Shown: one piece after another, positions 35,813 through 45,189 of the stretch | Position numbering within the stretch: position 1 is the stretch's first letter | Layout of the letters: every line of letters starts with the position of its first letter | Assembly (NCBI GenBank): GCA_003133225.1 | Contig: PKWL01000095.1 | Span: 118,080 to 182,079, forward strand | Length of the DNA: 64,000 nucleotides | Source of the DNA: Janthinobacterium sp. | Lineage (GTDB): Bacteria; Pseudomonadota; Gammaproteobacteria; Burkholderiales; Burkholderiaceae_D | Direction: 5' to 3' | Position numbers and translations under genes: made by a program | The notes under the pieces: generated by a model | Databases searched by the model: none | What the model saw: only the letters and a program-made list of their open reading frames with translations | What the model was told of the DNA's origin: nothing

Positions 35813-36172
35813 TTAGGCGGCGATGGTCGCTTTCACTGTATTGACAATGGCAGCGAACGCTGGCTTATCCATCACAGCCATATCGGCCAGAACCTTACGG
35901 TCCAGTTCGATCGAAGCTTTTTTCAAACCGTTCATGAACACGCTGTAAGTTAGGCCATGCGAACGGGATGCCGCATTGATACGGGTGATCCACAAAGCGC
36001 GAAAGACACGCTTCTTGTTACGGCGATCGCGGTAAGCGTATTGGCCGGCACGCATGACGGCCTGCTTGGCAACGCGGAAAACCTTGCTGCGGCGACCACG
36101 GTAGCCTTTAGCTTGATCAAGAATTTTCTTATGACGGGCACGAGCTGTAACCCCACGTTTTACTCTAGGCAT
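35813..36172 (-). CDS. rplT: 50S ribosomal protein L20
   Basis: The 119-aa basic protein binds 23S rRNA early in large-subunit assembly. [18 protein letters not shown] and the [16 protein letters not shown] segment are L20 hallmarks. It lies 26 bp after rpmI. In E. coli L20 also represses its own operon by binding leader mRNA between infC and rpmI; the 216 bp infC-rpmI gap leaves room for such a site, but none was demonstrated. Confidence 0.99.
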   Translation of the reverse strand: MPRVKRGVTARARHKKILDQAKGYRGRRSKVFRVAKQAVMRAGQYAYRDRRNKKRVFRALWITRINAASRSHGLTYSVFMNGLKKASIELDRKVLADMAVMDKPAFAAIVNTVKATIAA

Positions 36173-36198
36173 AGTAACTCCTTATATTGAGTGTGAGA

Positions 36199-36396
36199 TT
36201 AAGCAGTCGGCATCATGCGAATGACAGACTTAACGTCAGCCGCATTCACGTTCGTGATACCGCGCAACTGGCGTTTTACTTTGGTGGATTTCTTGGTCAA
36301 GATGTGGCGTTTGAACGCATGGCCACATTTAACGGTTCCACCTGGACGCACGCGAAAACGTTTTTTCGCAGAGCTTTTGGTCTTCATCTTAGGCAT
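36199..36396 (-). CDS. rpmI: 50S ribosomal protein L35
   Basis: The 65-aa basic protein begins [16 protein letters not shown] and contains [11 protein letters not shown] near the end, as in L35. ATG 36396 is chosen; the frame extends 54 bp further upstream without protein-like sequence. It is placed between infC (216 bp upstream) and rplT. Confidence 0.98.
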   Translation of the reverse strand: MPKMKTKSSAKKRFRVRPGGTVKCGHAFKRHILTKKSTKVKRQLRGITNVNAADVKSVIRMMPTA

Positions 36397-36612
36397 AGCA
36401 CTCTGTCCTTGTGCGGACAGCTCCATTTTTAACAGGATTGCAGGTGGCAACGAAACGTTACTCTTAGATGCCTGCTTTCACTAGTTGTTGCAGCAAAGGC
36501 GAGTCTGCTGCAGTTTGCATGAACCAGCCATCGCTGGACGGTCCATCCAAATTAGGTACCCGGGGCCGCCTTGCGCACCAAAACCGGCGCAGCACTGGAA
36601 CGGCCCACAGTA

Positions 36613-37134
36613 TTACTTTTTCTTCTTCGGCGACAGAACCATGATCATCTGGCGCCCTTCCATCTTCGGAAACTGCTCAACCTGGCCATACGGGTCGAGG
36701 TCGGCCTTCAAACGCTCAAGCATGCGGAAACCGATATCCTGATGCGCCATTTCACGGCCGCGGAAGCGCAGCGTGATCTTGGTTTTGTCACCGTCGTCCA
36801 AAAACTTGATGAGGTTGCGCAACTTGATATTGTAATCACCGTCATCCGTGCCCGGCCGGAATTTAACTTCCTTCACGAGGATGATTTTTTGCTTTAATTT
36901 CGCCTCGTGAGCCTTCTTTTGTTCCGAATACTTGAATTTGCCATAGTCCATCAAACGGCACACAGGCGGTTGCGCGGTCGGCGCAATCTCCACCAGGTCG
37001 ACGTTCGCCTCTTCGGCGAGACGGAAGGCTTCGGCCAAACTCACGATACCGAACGGCTCGTTATCGACCCCGGATAAACGCATTTCAGGGGCAGTGATTT
37101 CGCCATTGATGCGATGCGACTTGTCAGTAGCTAT
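36613..37134 (-). CDS. infC: Translation initiation factor IF-3, ATA start codon
   Basis: The 173-aa factor prevents early subunit joining and checks the start codon and initiator tRNA. Reading upstream of the first Met (37083), the frame gives [16 protein letters not shown], the conserved IF-3 N-terminus, so initiation must be at ATA 37132-37134. AAAGGA sits seven bases before it. IF-3 is known to start at a rare codon (AUU in E. coli) so that it represses its own translation; ATA fits that logic. N-domain ([14 protein letters not shown]) and C-domain ([20 protein letters not shown]) are complete. thrS ends about 50 bp upstream. Confidence 0.97.
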   Translation of the reverse strand: MATDKSHRINGEITAPEMRLSGVDNEPFGIVSLAEAFRLAEEANVDLVEIAPTAQPPVCRLMDYGKFKYSEQKKAHEAKLKQKIILVKEVKFRPGTDDGDYNIKLRNLIKFLDDGDKTKITLRFRGREMAHQDIGFRMLERLKADLDPYGQVEQFPKMEGRQMIMVLSPKKKK

Positions 37135-37184
37135 TGTAGTTTCCTTTAAACATCTTATAAACGGACGTGCTGCGAGTTTCCTCG

Positions 37185-39092
37185 TCAGGCTTTGCTGTCG
37201 ACTTCATGCTGGAGTCGCTCCACCAGGGCCTCGACGGACATCACGCCCAAGTCGATATTGCCCCGTGCCCGCACGGCCACGGTATTGGCGTCCCGCTCTT
37301 TGTCGCCGATCACGAGGATATACGGCAGTTTTTGTACGGAATGCTCGCGTATTTTATAGGTAATCTTCTCGTTACGCAAATCAGCGTGCACACGAAAGCC
37401 CAATTTCTTCAGCTGTGCCGTCAAATTTTGTGCGTACTCGTTTTGCGCTTCGGAAATATTGAGCACCGCAATTTGTACCGGCGCCAGCCACATTGGCAGG
37501 GCCCCGGCATAGTGTTCGATCAAAATGCCGATGAAGCGCTCGAGCGAGCCGACGATCGCGCGGTGTAGCATGACGGGCACCTTGCGCGTATTGTCGTCGG
37601 CCACATATTCGGCGCCAAGGCGGGCCGGGGTCGAAAAATCGACCTGCATGGTACCGACCTGCCATGGACGCCCCAGGCAATCTTTCATGTGGTACTCGAT
37701 CTTCGGACCATAGAAAGCACCCTCTCCCGGCAATTCGGTCCACTGGACGCCGCACACGCGCAGCGCCGAGCGCAGCGCCTCTTCCGCCTTGTCCCATACC
37801 TCGTCGCTGCCAATGCGACTGTCGGGCCGCAAGGCGAGCTTGATGTCGATATCGGCAAATCCGAAATCGGTATACACGGCCATCGCCTGCGGATGGAAGG
37901 AGGTGACTTCGCTTTCGATTTGGTCCTCCGTGCAGAAGATGTGGCCGTCATCTTGGGTAAAGCCGCGCACGCGCATGATGCCGTGCAAGGCACCCGATGG
38001 CTCGTTTCGGTGACACTGGCCGAACTCGCCGTAGCGCAGCGGCAAGTCGCGGTAGCTGCGCATGCCCGAGTTGTAAATCTGCACATGGCCGGGGCAGTTC
38101 ATCGGTTTTAGCGCGTAGGAGCGATTTTCCGACTCGGTCACGAACATGTTTTCACGATAATTGTCCCAGTGCCCCGTTTTTTCCCACAGCGAACGGTCCA
38201 AAATCTGCGGCGCTTTGACTTCCAAGTAGCCGTTGGCCTGGTACGCTGCACGCATGTATTGTTCGACTTGCTGCCAGACGGTCCATCCTTTCGGATGCCA
38301 GAAGACGAGGCCCGGCGCTTCCTCCTGGAAGTGGAAAAAATCGAGCTGCCGGCCCAGCTTGCGGTGGTCACGTTTTTCCGCCTCTTCCAGCATGTGCAGG
38401 TACGCTTCCTGGTCTTCCTTTTTGGCCCAGGCGGTGCCGTAGATGCGCTGCAGCATCTCGTTTTTGGAATCGCCACGCCAATAGGCGCCCGCCAGCTTCA
38501 TCAGCTTGAACACCTTCAGCTTGCCGGTCGAGGGCACGTGCGGACCGCGACACAAGTCCGTGAACTTGCCTTGCGTATAGAGCGACACTTCCTGGTCAGC
38601 GGGAATCGAACCGATGAGCTCGGCTTTGTACGCTTCGCCGATCGACAGGAAATAATCGATCGCGGCGTCGCGCGCCAAGACCTTGCGCGTCACCGGCTCG
38701 TCTTGTTTCGCCAGTTCGCCCATTTTCTTTTCGATCGCGATCAAATCGTCCGGGGTGAACGGGCGCTTGTAGGCGAAATCGTAATAAAAGCCATTTTCAA
38801 TGACCGGTCCGATGGTCACCTGCGCATCCGGGAACAAGGTCTTGACGGCATAGGCCAGCAAGTGCGCACTCGAGTGACGGATCAGGTCCAAGCCTTCGGC
38901 ATCGCGCTCGGTGACGATGGCCAGTGCGGCATCGTTCTCGATCAGAAATGAGGTATCCACCAGGCGCCCATCGACCTTGCCGGCCAGGGCCGCTTTAGCC
39001 AAGCCGGCGCCGATGCTGGCCGCGACCTGCGCTACCGTCGTCGGACCGTCGAACTGCCGCGCTGAACCATCGGGAAGGCTGATTGTAAGCAT
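37185..39092 (-). CDS. thrS: Threonyl-tRNA synthetase
   Basis: The 635-aa class II enzyme charges tRNA-Thr. The order is an N-terminal TGS domain, an N2 editing domain with [10 protein letters not shown] (zinc/editing His), and then the catalytic core with [11 protein letters not shown] (zinc Cys), [15 protein letters not shown] and the anticodon-binding C-terminus ([14 protein letters not shown] segment [15 protein letters not shown]). It is first in the thrS-infC-rpmI-rplT-pheST run. The only upstream feature of note is the terminator that ends the tRNA-Val transcript. No T-box is expected in this group and none is seen. Confidence 0.98.
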   Translation of the reverse strand: MLTISLPDGSARQFDGPTTVAQVAASIGAGLAKAALAGKVDGRLVDTSFLIENDAALAIVTERDAEGLDLIRHSSAHLLAYAVKTLFPDAQVTIGPVIENGFYYDFAYKRPFTPDDLIAIEKKMGELAKQDEPVTRKVLARDAAIDYFLSIGEAYKAELIGSIPADQEVSLYTQGKFTDLCRGPHVPSTGKLKVFKLMKLAGAYWRGDSKNEMLQRIYGTAWAKKEDQEAYLHMLEEAEKRDHRKLGRQLDFFHFQEEAPGLVFWHPKGWTVWQQVEQYMRAAYQANGYLEVKAPQILDRSLWEKTGHWDNYRENMFVTESENRSYALKPMNCPGHVQIYNSGMRSYRDLPLRYGEFGQCHRNEPSGALHGIMRVRGFTQDDGHIFCTEDQIESEVTSFHPQAMAVYTDFGFADIDIKLALRPDSRIGSDEVWDKAEEALRSALRVCGVQWTELPGEGAFYGPKIEYHMKDCLGRPWQVGTMQVDFSTPARLGAEYVADDNTRKVPVMLHRAIVGSLERFIGILIEHYAGALPMWLAPVQIAVLNISEAQNEYAQNLTAQLKKLGFRVHADLRNEKITYKIREHSVQKLPYILVIGDKERDANTVAVRARGNIDLGVMSVEALVERLQHEVDSKA

Positions 39093-39156
39093 GTATTCTC
39101 CATTGCGGCGCTGGCGCCAGTTTATCGAGCAAGCGGAATTAAAAACGCGGACGAAA

Positions 39157-39181
39157 AAAAACGCGGGCTAGCCGCGTTTTT
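39157..39181 (-). terminator. Rho-independent terminator after the tRNA-Val gene
   Basis: Arms AAAAACGCGG (39157-39166) and CCGCGTTTTT (39172-39181) close a five-base loop. On the minus strand the stem is followed by a U-rich tract, which fits an end for the tRNA-Val transcript before thrS. The hairpin is nearly symmetrical, so it might also act on the plus strand. Confidence 0.75.
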
Positions 39182-39282
39182 CTCTTTCACAAAAAAGAAA
39201 ACATTCCCGACTAGCGTCGCTCCCAGGTGCGGGTAGTCGTTCGCGGTGTCATAACCGGTCTGCCTTTCTCTTGCATTTATTC

Positions 39283-39359
39283 TGGTGGGCGGTGAGGAAC
39301 TCGAATCCCCGACCCCTTGGATGTCGACCAAGTATTCTAACCAACTGAACTAACCGCCC
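39283..39359 (-). tRNA. tRNA-Val (GAC)
   Basis: A complete cloverleaf with encoded CCA: acceptor GGGCGGT with ACCGCCC, a D arm with AGTTGGTTA loop, an anticodon stem CTTGG/CCAAG closing a loop of TCGACAT, and a T arm GGGGA-TTCGAGT-TCCTC. The anticodon is GAC (Val), and discriminator A73 agrees. The loop is unusual in having C at position 33, where U is nearly universal; E. coli tRNA-Val(GAC) has TTGACAT. A tRNA-Val upstream of thrS is, as far as I recall, common in betaproteobacteria. Confidence 0.93.
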
Positions 39360-39369
39360 GAAGACAGAC

Positions 39370-39398
39370 ATTATAGAGAGTCAAGCAAGCAATGACAA
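39370..39398 (-). promoter_or_regulatory. Predicted sigma-70 promoter of tRNA-Val
   Basis: On the minus strand, TTGTCA (39393-39398) and a perfect TATAAT (39370-39375) are spaced by exactly 17 bp. Transcription would start about 5-7 bp below, at 39362-39365, only a few bases before the mature tRNA 5' end at 39359. Confidence 0.8.
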
Positions 39399-39913
39399 GG
39401 GCTTTTTGCAAGATTTACCAGGCCCGATTCCCGCGCCAGCGCATGGAAAACGCGCTGCAACGATGCCAGAATAAAATCCGGACCAAACGAAGTCTTGTCG
39501 AAGGCCGGCTCCTTTCCGCGTGCGCCGGCTTTGTGCTCGCTCAACATCCGATCCGGAATCGACTATGCGATCCGTTGGCGGCGGCGCGCGGTTTCCTTTC
39601 ATGCGAACAACGTCTATTTTCGGCAGGCTGATTCGGTCTTCAACGATAGGCAGCCTGTCATTTCCCACATGGCACGAGTCAACGCATTTGCCCTATGCTT
39701 TTGCATGCGTTGCCAAGATTGGAAAACGCATGGCATGAGCATCAATATCGCGCAGGCGTGCGGTAGGGATCGGTTTGCCTGGAATTGAGGGCTTGCCAAA
39801 TGGAACCGGCAATACGAAAAGTTCCAAACGTTCCGAACACTTTGCCAAAGAACAGGTTGACCGAAGGCCGCCAGCCCACCGCCGGCGCCGCCGCCGCGAC
39901 CAAAACCCGACCC
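39399..39913. other. 515 bp gap between the tRNA-Val promoter and relA, nothing recognised
   Basis: Short open frames on both strands lack recognisable family features. No repeat or clear terminator was seen. Confidence 0.45.
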
Positions 39914-42160
39914 TCATTGACGTCGGGCGCCCATCACGCCTTTCACTTCGCCGATCTCACCCAAGGCTTTTAGCAACTGCGCCGTCGAGCCAATTTCGGC
40001 CGTGAATGTCATGCGCGCCTGCCCTTTCACACTTTGCGTTTTGACGCCGACGACATTGATTTTTTCGCGCGAAAAGATCTCCGAAATATCCCGCAGCAAA
40101 CCTTGACGATCGCCCGCAAGGATAAAAATATCGACCGGGTACACGGTGCTCAAAGCGGAGCTGCCCCACTCAGTGACGATCACGCGCTCGGGCGCCTTAA
40201 TGCGCATTTCGGCAAAGTTCTTGCAAGTGGCGCGATGGATGGAGACGCCCTTGCCACGCGTGACAAAGCCGACGATGGCGTCGGGCGGCGCCGGTTTGCA
40301 GCACTTGGCCAGAATCGTCATCAGGCCTTCGGTGCCGACCACCAGCACACCGGACTTGGCGCCCTTATCAACGCTCGATGCGCGGCTTTTGCCCAGCACC
40401 ACAGCATCTTCTGCTTCGGCCACTTCGACGCTGTCGTGCAAGGCATGTTCAACATGGCGCAGGCTAAATTCTTCCTTGCCAACGGCCAGGAACAGCTCGT
40501 CTACTTTGGAAAAACCGAGTTTTTGCGCCAGCGCCTCCAAGTTAACGGCCGTCTTGCCCTCGCGCTGCAGCGATTTTTCGACCAAAGCTCGTCCGTGCGC
40601 CAGCGTTTCCTGGATATCGATCGCATGGAACCAGGCCCGCACCTTGGAGCGAGTGCGGGTGCTAACGGTGTAGCCCGGGCTGAGCCAATCGCGCGACGGC
40701 CCGGCCGTGCCGGGCGCGCCTTTGGCCGTGATGATTTCGCAAGTCTGACCGTTTTTCAGGGGCGTGTTGAGGGGCACCATGACGCCGTCCACGCGCGCCC
40801 CGCGGCAGCGGTGGCCGACGTCGCTATGCAGGTGATAGGCGAAGTCGATCGGGGTCGCGCCCACGGGCAACTCGAGCACGCGCGCTTGCGGCGTGAGCAC
40901 GAAAATGCGATCGTCGAGAGTCGCCGATTGCAGCTTTTCGACCCACTCGCGCTGGATTTGCTCGTGCCCGACAACAGCATCGGCCACGTCCGACTTCCAC
41001 GCCAGCAGCTGGCGCAACCAGGCGATTTTTTCGTCGTATTTCTGGCCCGCGAAGTTGGAACCGCCCTCTTCCTTGTAACGCCAATGCGCCGCCACGCCGT
41101 ATTCGGCGAAGTTGTGCATCTCCTTGGTGCGAATCTGCACTTCGAGCGCGCGCCCGTCGTCGGCCATGACGACCGTGTGCAGCGACTGGTAACCGTTGGG
41201 CTTCGGGCGCGATATATAATCATCAAACTCCTTCGGGATCGGGGTCCAGATGTTGTGCACCACCCCCAACACCGTGTAGCAGGTCCTGACGTCGGCCACG
41301 ATCACGCGGAAGGCGCGCACATCGTGCAAGTCGGTAAATTCGAGCTCCTTGCCGCGCATCTTGTTCCAGATGCTGTAGATGTGTTTCGGGCGTCCGAACA
41401 CCTCGGCCTGGATGCCGGCGCTGGCCAGTTCGCTCTGCAGGCGCAAGATCGCCGACGACACAAAACCTTCGCGCAACATCCTCTTTTCTTCGAGCATCTT
41501 GGCGATGCGCTTATATGCCTCCGGCTCGATGAAGCGAAATGACAGATCTTCCAGTTCCCATTTCAGTTGCCAGATCCCAAGCCGGTTCGCCAAAGGCGCG
41601 TACAAGTCGAGCGTTTCCTTGCCGTAGGCGCGGGTCGCGTCATTAAACAGCTTTTGGTCGACGAAATAACGCAGCGTCGTCACGCAAGATGCCAGGCGCA
41701 CCAGCACTACGCGCATGTCGCTGGCCATCGCCAACAGCATTTTGCGCAACGTTTCCACCTGCGCTACGGCCAGCTGAGCAGCATTCTTGCCGCGGCCGCC
41801 CTGCACTTGCTGCCCCTGCGTTAGGGCGCGCAGCCGGATCAGCTGGCGCACCCCCGTGACCAAATCGCATACCTGCTTGCCAAAGCGCGGCTCGATCAAT
41901 GGCGCTTGCGCCGGGTCAAGCAGCGTTAGCTCGAACATCAAGCCGGCGATGCGGGTCTCGGCATCGCTGCGCAGGAAGGCTAAGGTCGTGGCCACGCCGA
42001 CCGAAAAATCAAAGGCCGACTGGCCGCTGGCGTTGAGCTGGTCGGCGTAGGCGGAACTGGCGTAAGCGAGGGCGGCCAGGACGCGGGTACTGTCTTCCCC
42101 GCTCAAGCCTTGCACCAGCTGATCCGCGGTGGCGCCGCTGGGTACGGCGATGGAAACCAT
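39914..42160 (-). CDS. relA: RelA, (p)ppGpp synthetase with a degenerate HD domain
   Basis: The 748-aa RelA/SpoT-family protein makes (p)ppGpp when ribosomes meet uncharged tRNA. In the hydrolase domain the HDxxED motif is missing (the place reads FELTLLDPAQAP), so it should not hydrolyse ppGpp. The synthetase domain is intact, with KELEFTDLHDVRAFRV, the EFDDY motif typical of RelA rather than SpoT, and NGYQSLHT. A TGS domain (DRIFVLTPQARVLELPVG) and a C-terminal ACT domain (DRQGLLRDISEIF) follow. I start at ATG 42160, giving MVSIAVPSG; the longer frame is not conserved-looking. A RidA gene lies 8 bp upstream. Confidence 0.97.
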   Translation of the reverse strand: MVSIAVPSGATADQLVQGLSGEDSTRVLAALAYASSAYADQLNASGQSAFDFSVGVATTLAFLRSDAETRIAGLMFELTLLDPAQAPLIEPRFGKQVCDLVTGVRQLIRLRALTQGQQVQGGRGKNAAQLAVAQVETLRKMLLAMASDMRVVLVRLASCVTTLRYFVDQKLFNDATRAYGKETLDLYAPLANRLGIWQLKWELEDLSFRFIEPEAYKRIAKMLEEKRMLREGFVSSAILRLQSELASAGIQAEVFGRPKHIYSIWNKMRGKELEFTDLHDVRAFRVIVADVRTCYTVLGVVHNIWTPIPKEFDDYISRPKPNGYQSLHTVVMADDGRALEVQIRTKEMHNFAEYGVAAHWRYKEEGGSNFAGQKYDEKIAWLRQLLAWKSDVADAVVGHEQIQREWVEKLQSATLDDRIFVLTPQARVLELPVGATPIDFAYHLHSDVGHRCRGARVDGVMVPLNTPLKNGQTCEIITAKGAPGTAGPSRDWLSPGYTVSTRTRSKVRAWFHAIDIQETLAHGRALVEKSLQREGKTAVNLEALAQKLGFSKVDELFLAVGKEEFSLRHVEHALHDSVEVAEAEDAVVLGKSRASSVDKGAKSGVLVVGTEGLMTILAKCCKPAPPDAIVGFVTRGKGVSIHRATCKNFAEMRIKAPERVIVTEWGSSALSTVYPVDIFILAGDRQGLLRDISEIFSREKINVVGVKTQSVKGQARMTFTAEIGSTAQLLKALGEIGEVKGVMGARRQ

Positions 42161-42168
42161 GATGGCCC

Positions 42169-42519
42169 CTAACGCTCGGCAGCGGTGACGACGATTTCGA
42201 CCAGGCAAGCCGGATTCGCCAGTTGCGCTTGCACGGTGGTGCGCGGCGGGGTGTGGCCGGACGCGGTCCATGCGCCCCAAACATCGTTCATGGCGGCAAA
42301 ATCGTTCATGTCGGCAAGGAAGATCTGGCAGCTCAGGATGCAGGTCTTGTCGCTGCCAGCCTCGGCTAACAGGCGGTCAATGTGACCTAACACTTCGCGC
42401 GTCTGGCCGTTGATGTCTTGCCCCGTGTCGCTCGCGATCTGGCCTGCCAGATACACGGTATTGTTGTAAATTGCCACTTCGGACAAGCGTTGGCCCACGT
42501 GCAGTCGTTTAATTTCCAT
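42169..42519 (-). CDS. RidA family (YjgF/YER057c) protein
   Basis: The 116-aa trimeric fold is recognisable from VYLAGQIASDTGQDINGQT and the C-terminal CLVEIVVTA. Canonical RidA hydrolyses reactive enamine/imine intermediates from Ser/Thr dehydratases. Its active-site Arg, usually in the C-terminal RxxVE-type strand (for example PxxRxxVEV), appears here as NPACLVEI with Cys in that area, so this member may belong to a divergent RidA subgroup with unknown activity. It is 8 bp upstream of relA on the same strand and may be co-transcribed with it. Confidence 0.88.
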   Translation of the reverse strand: MEIKRLHVGQRLSEVAIYNNTVYLAGQIASDTGQDINGQTREVLGHIDRLLAEAGSDKTCILSCQIFLADMNDFAAMNDVWGAWTASGHTPPRTTVQAQLANPACLVEIVVTAAER

Positions 42520-42588
42520 GCCATCTTCTCAAAAATCGTTTCGGGTTGCAGCTTGCCGCGTCAGTTCCGGCGGCCCGCTTCGCTATTT

Positions 42589-43470
42589 TTAATTATCCAG
42601 CAAAAATTGCTTGACGATCGCGATTTGGTCAGCGTGCGTAAAGGTCGGCGCGTGACCGACCTCGGGCACTTCCACCAGTTGCGCCTTGGGGCCGCGCCCC
42701 GTCATGGCCTCGGCCGTGGCGCGCGAGAGCAAGTCCGAGTCGAGTCCGCGCACCAGCAAGGTCGGGCACTTGATGGCATCATAGGCGGCCCACAACAAGG
42801 CCTCGTCAGCTTGCACGGATTGCGCCGTGGCGCTGCGAAATGCGAACGCCAGGCCCATATCGTAGTGGCGGATCCACTGTCCGTCGGGCGTCTCACGCAA
42901 GACGTCGCGGGCCAATTTGAGCCACTCGGCCTCCGTGTGCTCGCCAAACGACAGAGAGACATCGCGGATGAATTTGGCCCCTGCCTCGAAGCTGGGGAAA
43001 CGCACGTCCTGAGCGATGTAGTCACCGATACGCTGCAGCGCCGCGGGGTCCATGGTCGGGCCTATATCGTTCAAGATCAGCCGGCTCACCGGGCTGTTTG
43101 GCAACGAGGCCAGCCCCATCCCGATCAGGCCGCCCATCGAGGTGCCTAACCACGCCACGCTTTGCCGTTCGCCATTGGCCAGCACGCGCGCGAGCAAGGT
43201 AACCATGTCGCTGATATATTGCGGTATCTGATACAAGCGGGGATCGCGCAGCCAATCGGAACGGCCGCGCCCGGCGATATCGGGGCAAACCACGCGGTAC
43301 GAGCCGGCCAGCGCGCGCGCCAAATTGTCGAAATCGTCGGCCACGCGGGTGACGCCGTGCACGCACACCAGCACATCCGGATTATCCGGGTCGCCCCATT
43401 CCTTGTACGCCATGCGGTGCAAGCCGGCGCCGGAGATGCATTGCACGAATTTTATTTTCGCTTCGATCAT
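42589..43470 (-). CDS. Alpha/beta hydrolase
   Basis: The 293-aa protein has the alpha/beta hydrolase fold with nucleophile elbow GTSMGG (about residue 110) and oxyanion region VHGVTRVADD. A likely Asp is in RGLDSDLL and the catalytic His in EVGHAPTFT near the C-terminus. The substrate cannot be told; esterases, haloperoxidase-like and meta-cleavage hydrolases look alike. It lies upstream of ridA by 69 bp and may join that transcript. The divergent dctA lies 293 bp away. Confidence 0.9.
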   Translation of the reverse strand: MIEAKIKFVQCISGAGLHRMAYKEWGDPDNPDVLVCVHGVTRVADDFDNLARALAGSYRVVCPDIAGRGRSDWLRDPRLYQIPQYISDMVTLLARVLANGERQSVAWLGTSMGGLIGMGLASLPNSPVSRLILNDIGPTMDPAALQRIGDYIAQDVRFPSFEAGAKFIRDVSLSFGEHTEAEWLKLARDVLRETPDGQWIRHYDMGLAFAFRSATAQSVQADEALLWAAYDAIKCPTLLVRGLDSDLLSRATAEAMTGRGPKAQLVEVPEVGHAPTFTHADQIAIVKQFLLDN

Positions 43471-43601
43471 GCCGTTTCCTTGTCAGAGTCTTGTCAGAGT
43501 CGAATTCGTCAATTACCGTCCACGTCCGGATGAGGATCCTATATTACATTCTTACCGGGCCTAGCGCCAAACATCCTAACGCACCCCGCCGCCATGCCCA
43601 A

Positions 43602-43627
43602 CGGCGCTGGTGGAAATGCCAGCGCCG
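43602..43627. repeat. 9-bp inverted repeat between the hydrolase and dctA
   Basis: CGGCGCTGG (43602-43610) and CCAGCGCCG (43619-43627) flank TGGAAATG. Perfect arms in the divergent intergenic region; a regulator site or simply a hairpin. Confidence 0.5.
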
Positions 43628-43763
43628 CCGAGGCCGGGCACGTCGCGCAGCCGAACCGCATTCTGCCACGCCGCCTTCCTGGGCGCGACCTTGCGGTTAT
43701 CCACAGTTGAATCTTTCGCAAAAATCGGCAAGAATGGCGCACTGACAAGCGAAGGTTTCCAAA

Positions 43764-45062
43764 ATGAAAAAACCATTTTATAAAATTCTGTACGTGCAGG
43801 TACTGTTCGCGATCGCGTGCGGCGTACTGCTGGGCGTATTTTACCCAAGCGATGGCGTCGCCATGAAACCGCTGGGCGACTCCTTTATCAAACTGATCAA
43901 GATGATTATCGCGCCGGTGATTTTTTGCACCGTCGTCTCCGGCATCGCCGGCATGCAAGACATCAAAAAAATCGGCCGCGTCGGCGGCAAGGCGCTGCTG
44001 TATTTTGAAATCGTGTCGACTTTTGCCCTGGCCATCGGCCTCATCGTCGTCAATGTGCTGCGACCGGGTGATGGCTTTAACGCCAATTTGGCCACGCTCG
44101 ACACCAAGTCCATCGCCGCCTTCACGACGGCCAAGACTCCGACCACCGTCGAGTTCTTGATGAATATCATCCCGACCACCGTCGCCGATGCGTTTGCCAA
44201 GGGCGATATCTTGCAGGTGCTGCTCATTTCCGTGCTGTTCGGCTTCGCGCTATCCTTGCTCGGCGAAAAAGGGCGCGGCGTGCATAAGCTGATCGACGAC
44301 TTGGCGCTGGCCATTTTCGGCATCGTCGGTATCATCATGAAGGCGGCCCCGATCGGGGCCTTCGGGGCGATGGCCTTCACCATCGGCAAGTACGGCCTCG
44401 CTTCGTTGCTGCCTTTGGCCAAGTTGATGGGCTCGTTTTACCTGACTTGCTTCCTGTTCATCTTCGGCGTGCTCGGGGCCATCGCGAAAATGACCGGTTT
44501 TTCGATCTGGCGCTTTGTCTTGTACATCAAGGAAGAATTGCTGATCGTGCTCGGCACGAGCTCGTCGGAAAGCGCCCTGCCTTCCTTGATGACCAAACTG
44601 GAACGCATGGGGTGCGCCAAATCGGTGGTGGGCCTCGTGGTGCCGACCGGTTATTCGTTTAACCTCGACGGCACCAACATCTACATGACGATGGCCGCGC
44701 TGTTTGTGGCGCAAGCGACCAATACCAACCTGACTTTGATGCAGCAATTGACCATCCTCGGGGTGGCGATGCTGACCTCGAAGGGCGCCTCGGGCGTCAC
44801 CGGAGCCGGCTTTATCACTCTGGCGGCGACCTTGGCGGTGGTGCCGACCATTCCGGTGGCGGGCATGGCGCTGATCCTCGGCATTGACCGCTTCATGAGC
44901 GAATGCCGCGCCTTGACGAACTTCATCGGCAATGGCGTGGCCACGGTGGTGGTGTCAAATTGGGAAAAGGAACTCAATCATAAACAACTGAAGCACGAAC
45001 TAGCACATCCCTTGGCCGAACATGCCTACATCGAACCCGTGGCGGACGCAGAGATAAAATAA
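43764..45062 (+). CDS. dctA: C4-dicarboxylate transporter DctA
   Basis: The 432-aa inner-membrane protein of the DAACS family imports succinate, fumarate, malate and related acids with cations. About eight helices plus two re-entrant loops are expected. Diagnostic segments are [18 protein letters not shown], the serine-rich loop, and [19 protein letters not shown], followed by [14 protein letters not shown]. Length matches DctA. It stands alone, ending at a strong bidirectional terminator. No dctBD two-component genes are close. Convergent scoAB downstream also handles organic acid catabolism. Confidence 0.95.
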   Translation: MKKPFYKILYVQVLFAIACGVLLGVFYPSDGVAMKPLGDSFIKLIKMIIAPVIFCTVVSGIAGMQDIKKIGRVGGKALLYFEIVSTFALAIGLIVVNVLRPGDGFNANLATLDTKSIAAFTTAKTPTTVEFLMNIIPTTVADAFAKGDILQVLLISVLFGFALSLLGEKGRGVHKLIDDLALAIFGIVGIIMKAAPIGAFGAMAFTIGKYGLASLLPLAKLMGSFYLTCFLFIFGVLGAIAKMTGFSIWRFVLYIKEELLIVLGTSSSESALPSLMTKLERMGCAKSVVGLVVPTGYSFNLDGTNIYMTMAALFVAQATNTNLTLMQQLTILGVAMLTSKGASGVTGAGFITLAATLAVVPTIPVAGMALILGIDRFMSECRALTNFIGNGVATVVVSNWEKELNHKQLKHELAHPLAEHAYIEPVADAEIK

Positions 45063-45131
45063 AACGCCACCGATTGACGCCACGCACCGTGGGCCGGGAC
45101 AGGGAACGCAGCTTCGTTCCCTTGACGTAAT

Positions 45132-45180
45132 GCGACAGACAAAACGGCAGGGGAATTTCCGCTGCCGTTTTGTCTGTCGC
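45132..45180. terminator. Bidirectional terminator between dctA and scoB
   Basis: A perfect 19-bp inverted repeat, 45132-45150 and 45162-45180, with an 11-nt loop. The stem includes AAAACGGCAG on one arm and CTGCCGTTTT on the other, which provide A-run and U-run on both strands, so it can end both the dctA and the scoB transcript. Confidence 0.85.
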
Positions 45181-45189
45181 GGGCGTGGC

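Noticed and set aside
39283..39359. Reading the tRNA as Asp (GTC)
   Set aside because: Although the D arm resembles tRNA-Asp, the 5-bp anticodon stem fixes a loop TCGACAT, so the anticodon is GAC (Val).
40034..41542. A 502-codon open frame on the plus strand opposite relA
   Set aside because: It is an antisense shadow of relA: high-GC codon bias on one strand leaves the other open. No family features or ribosome site.
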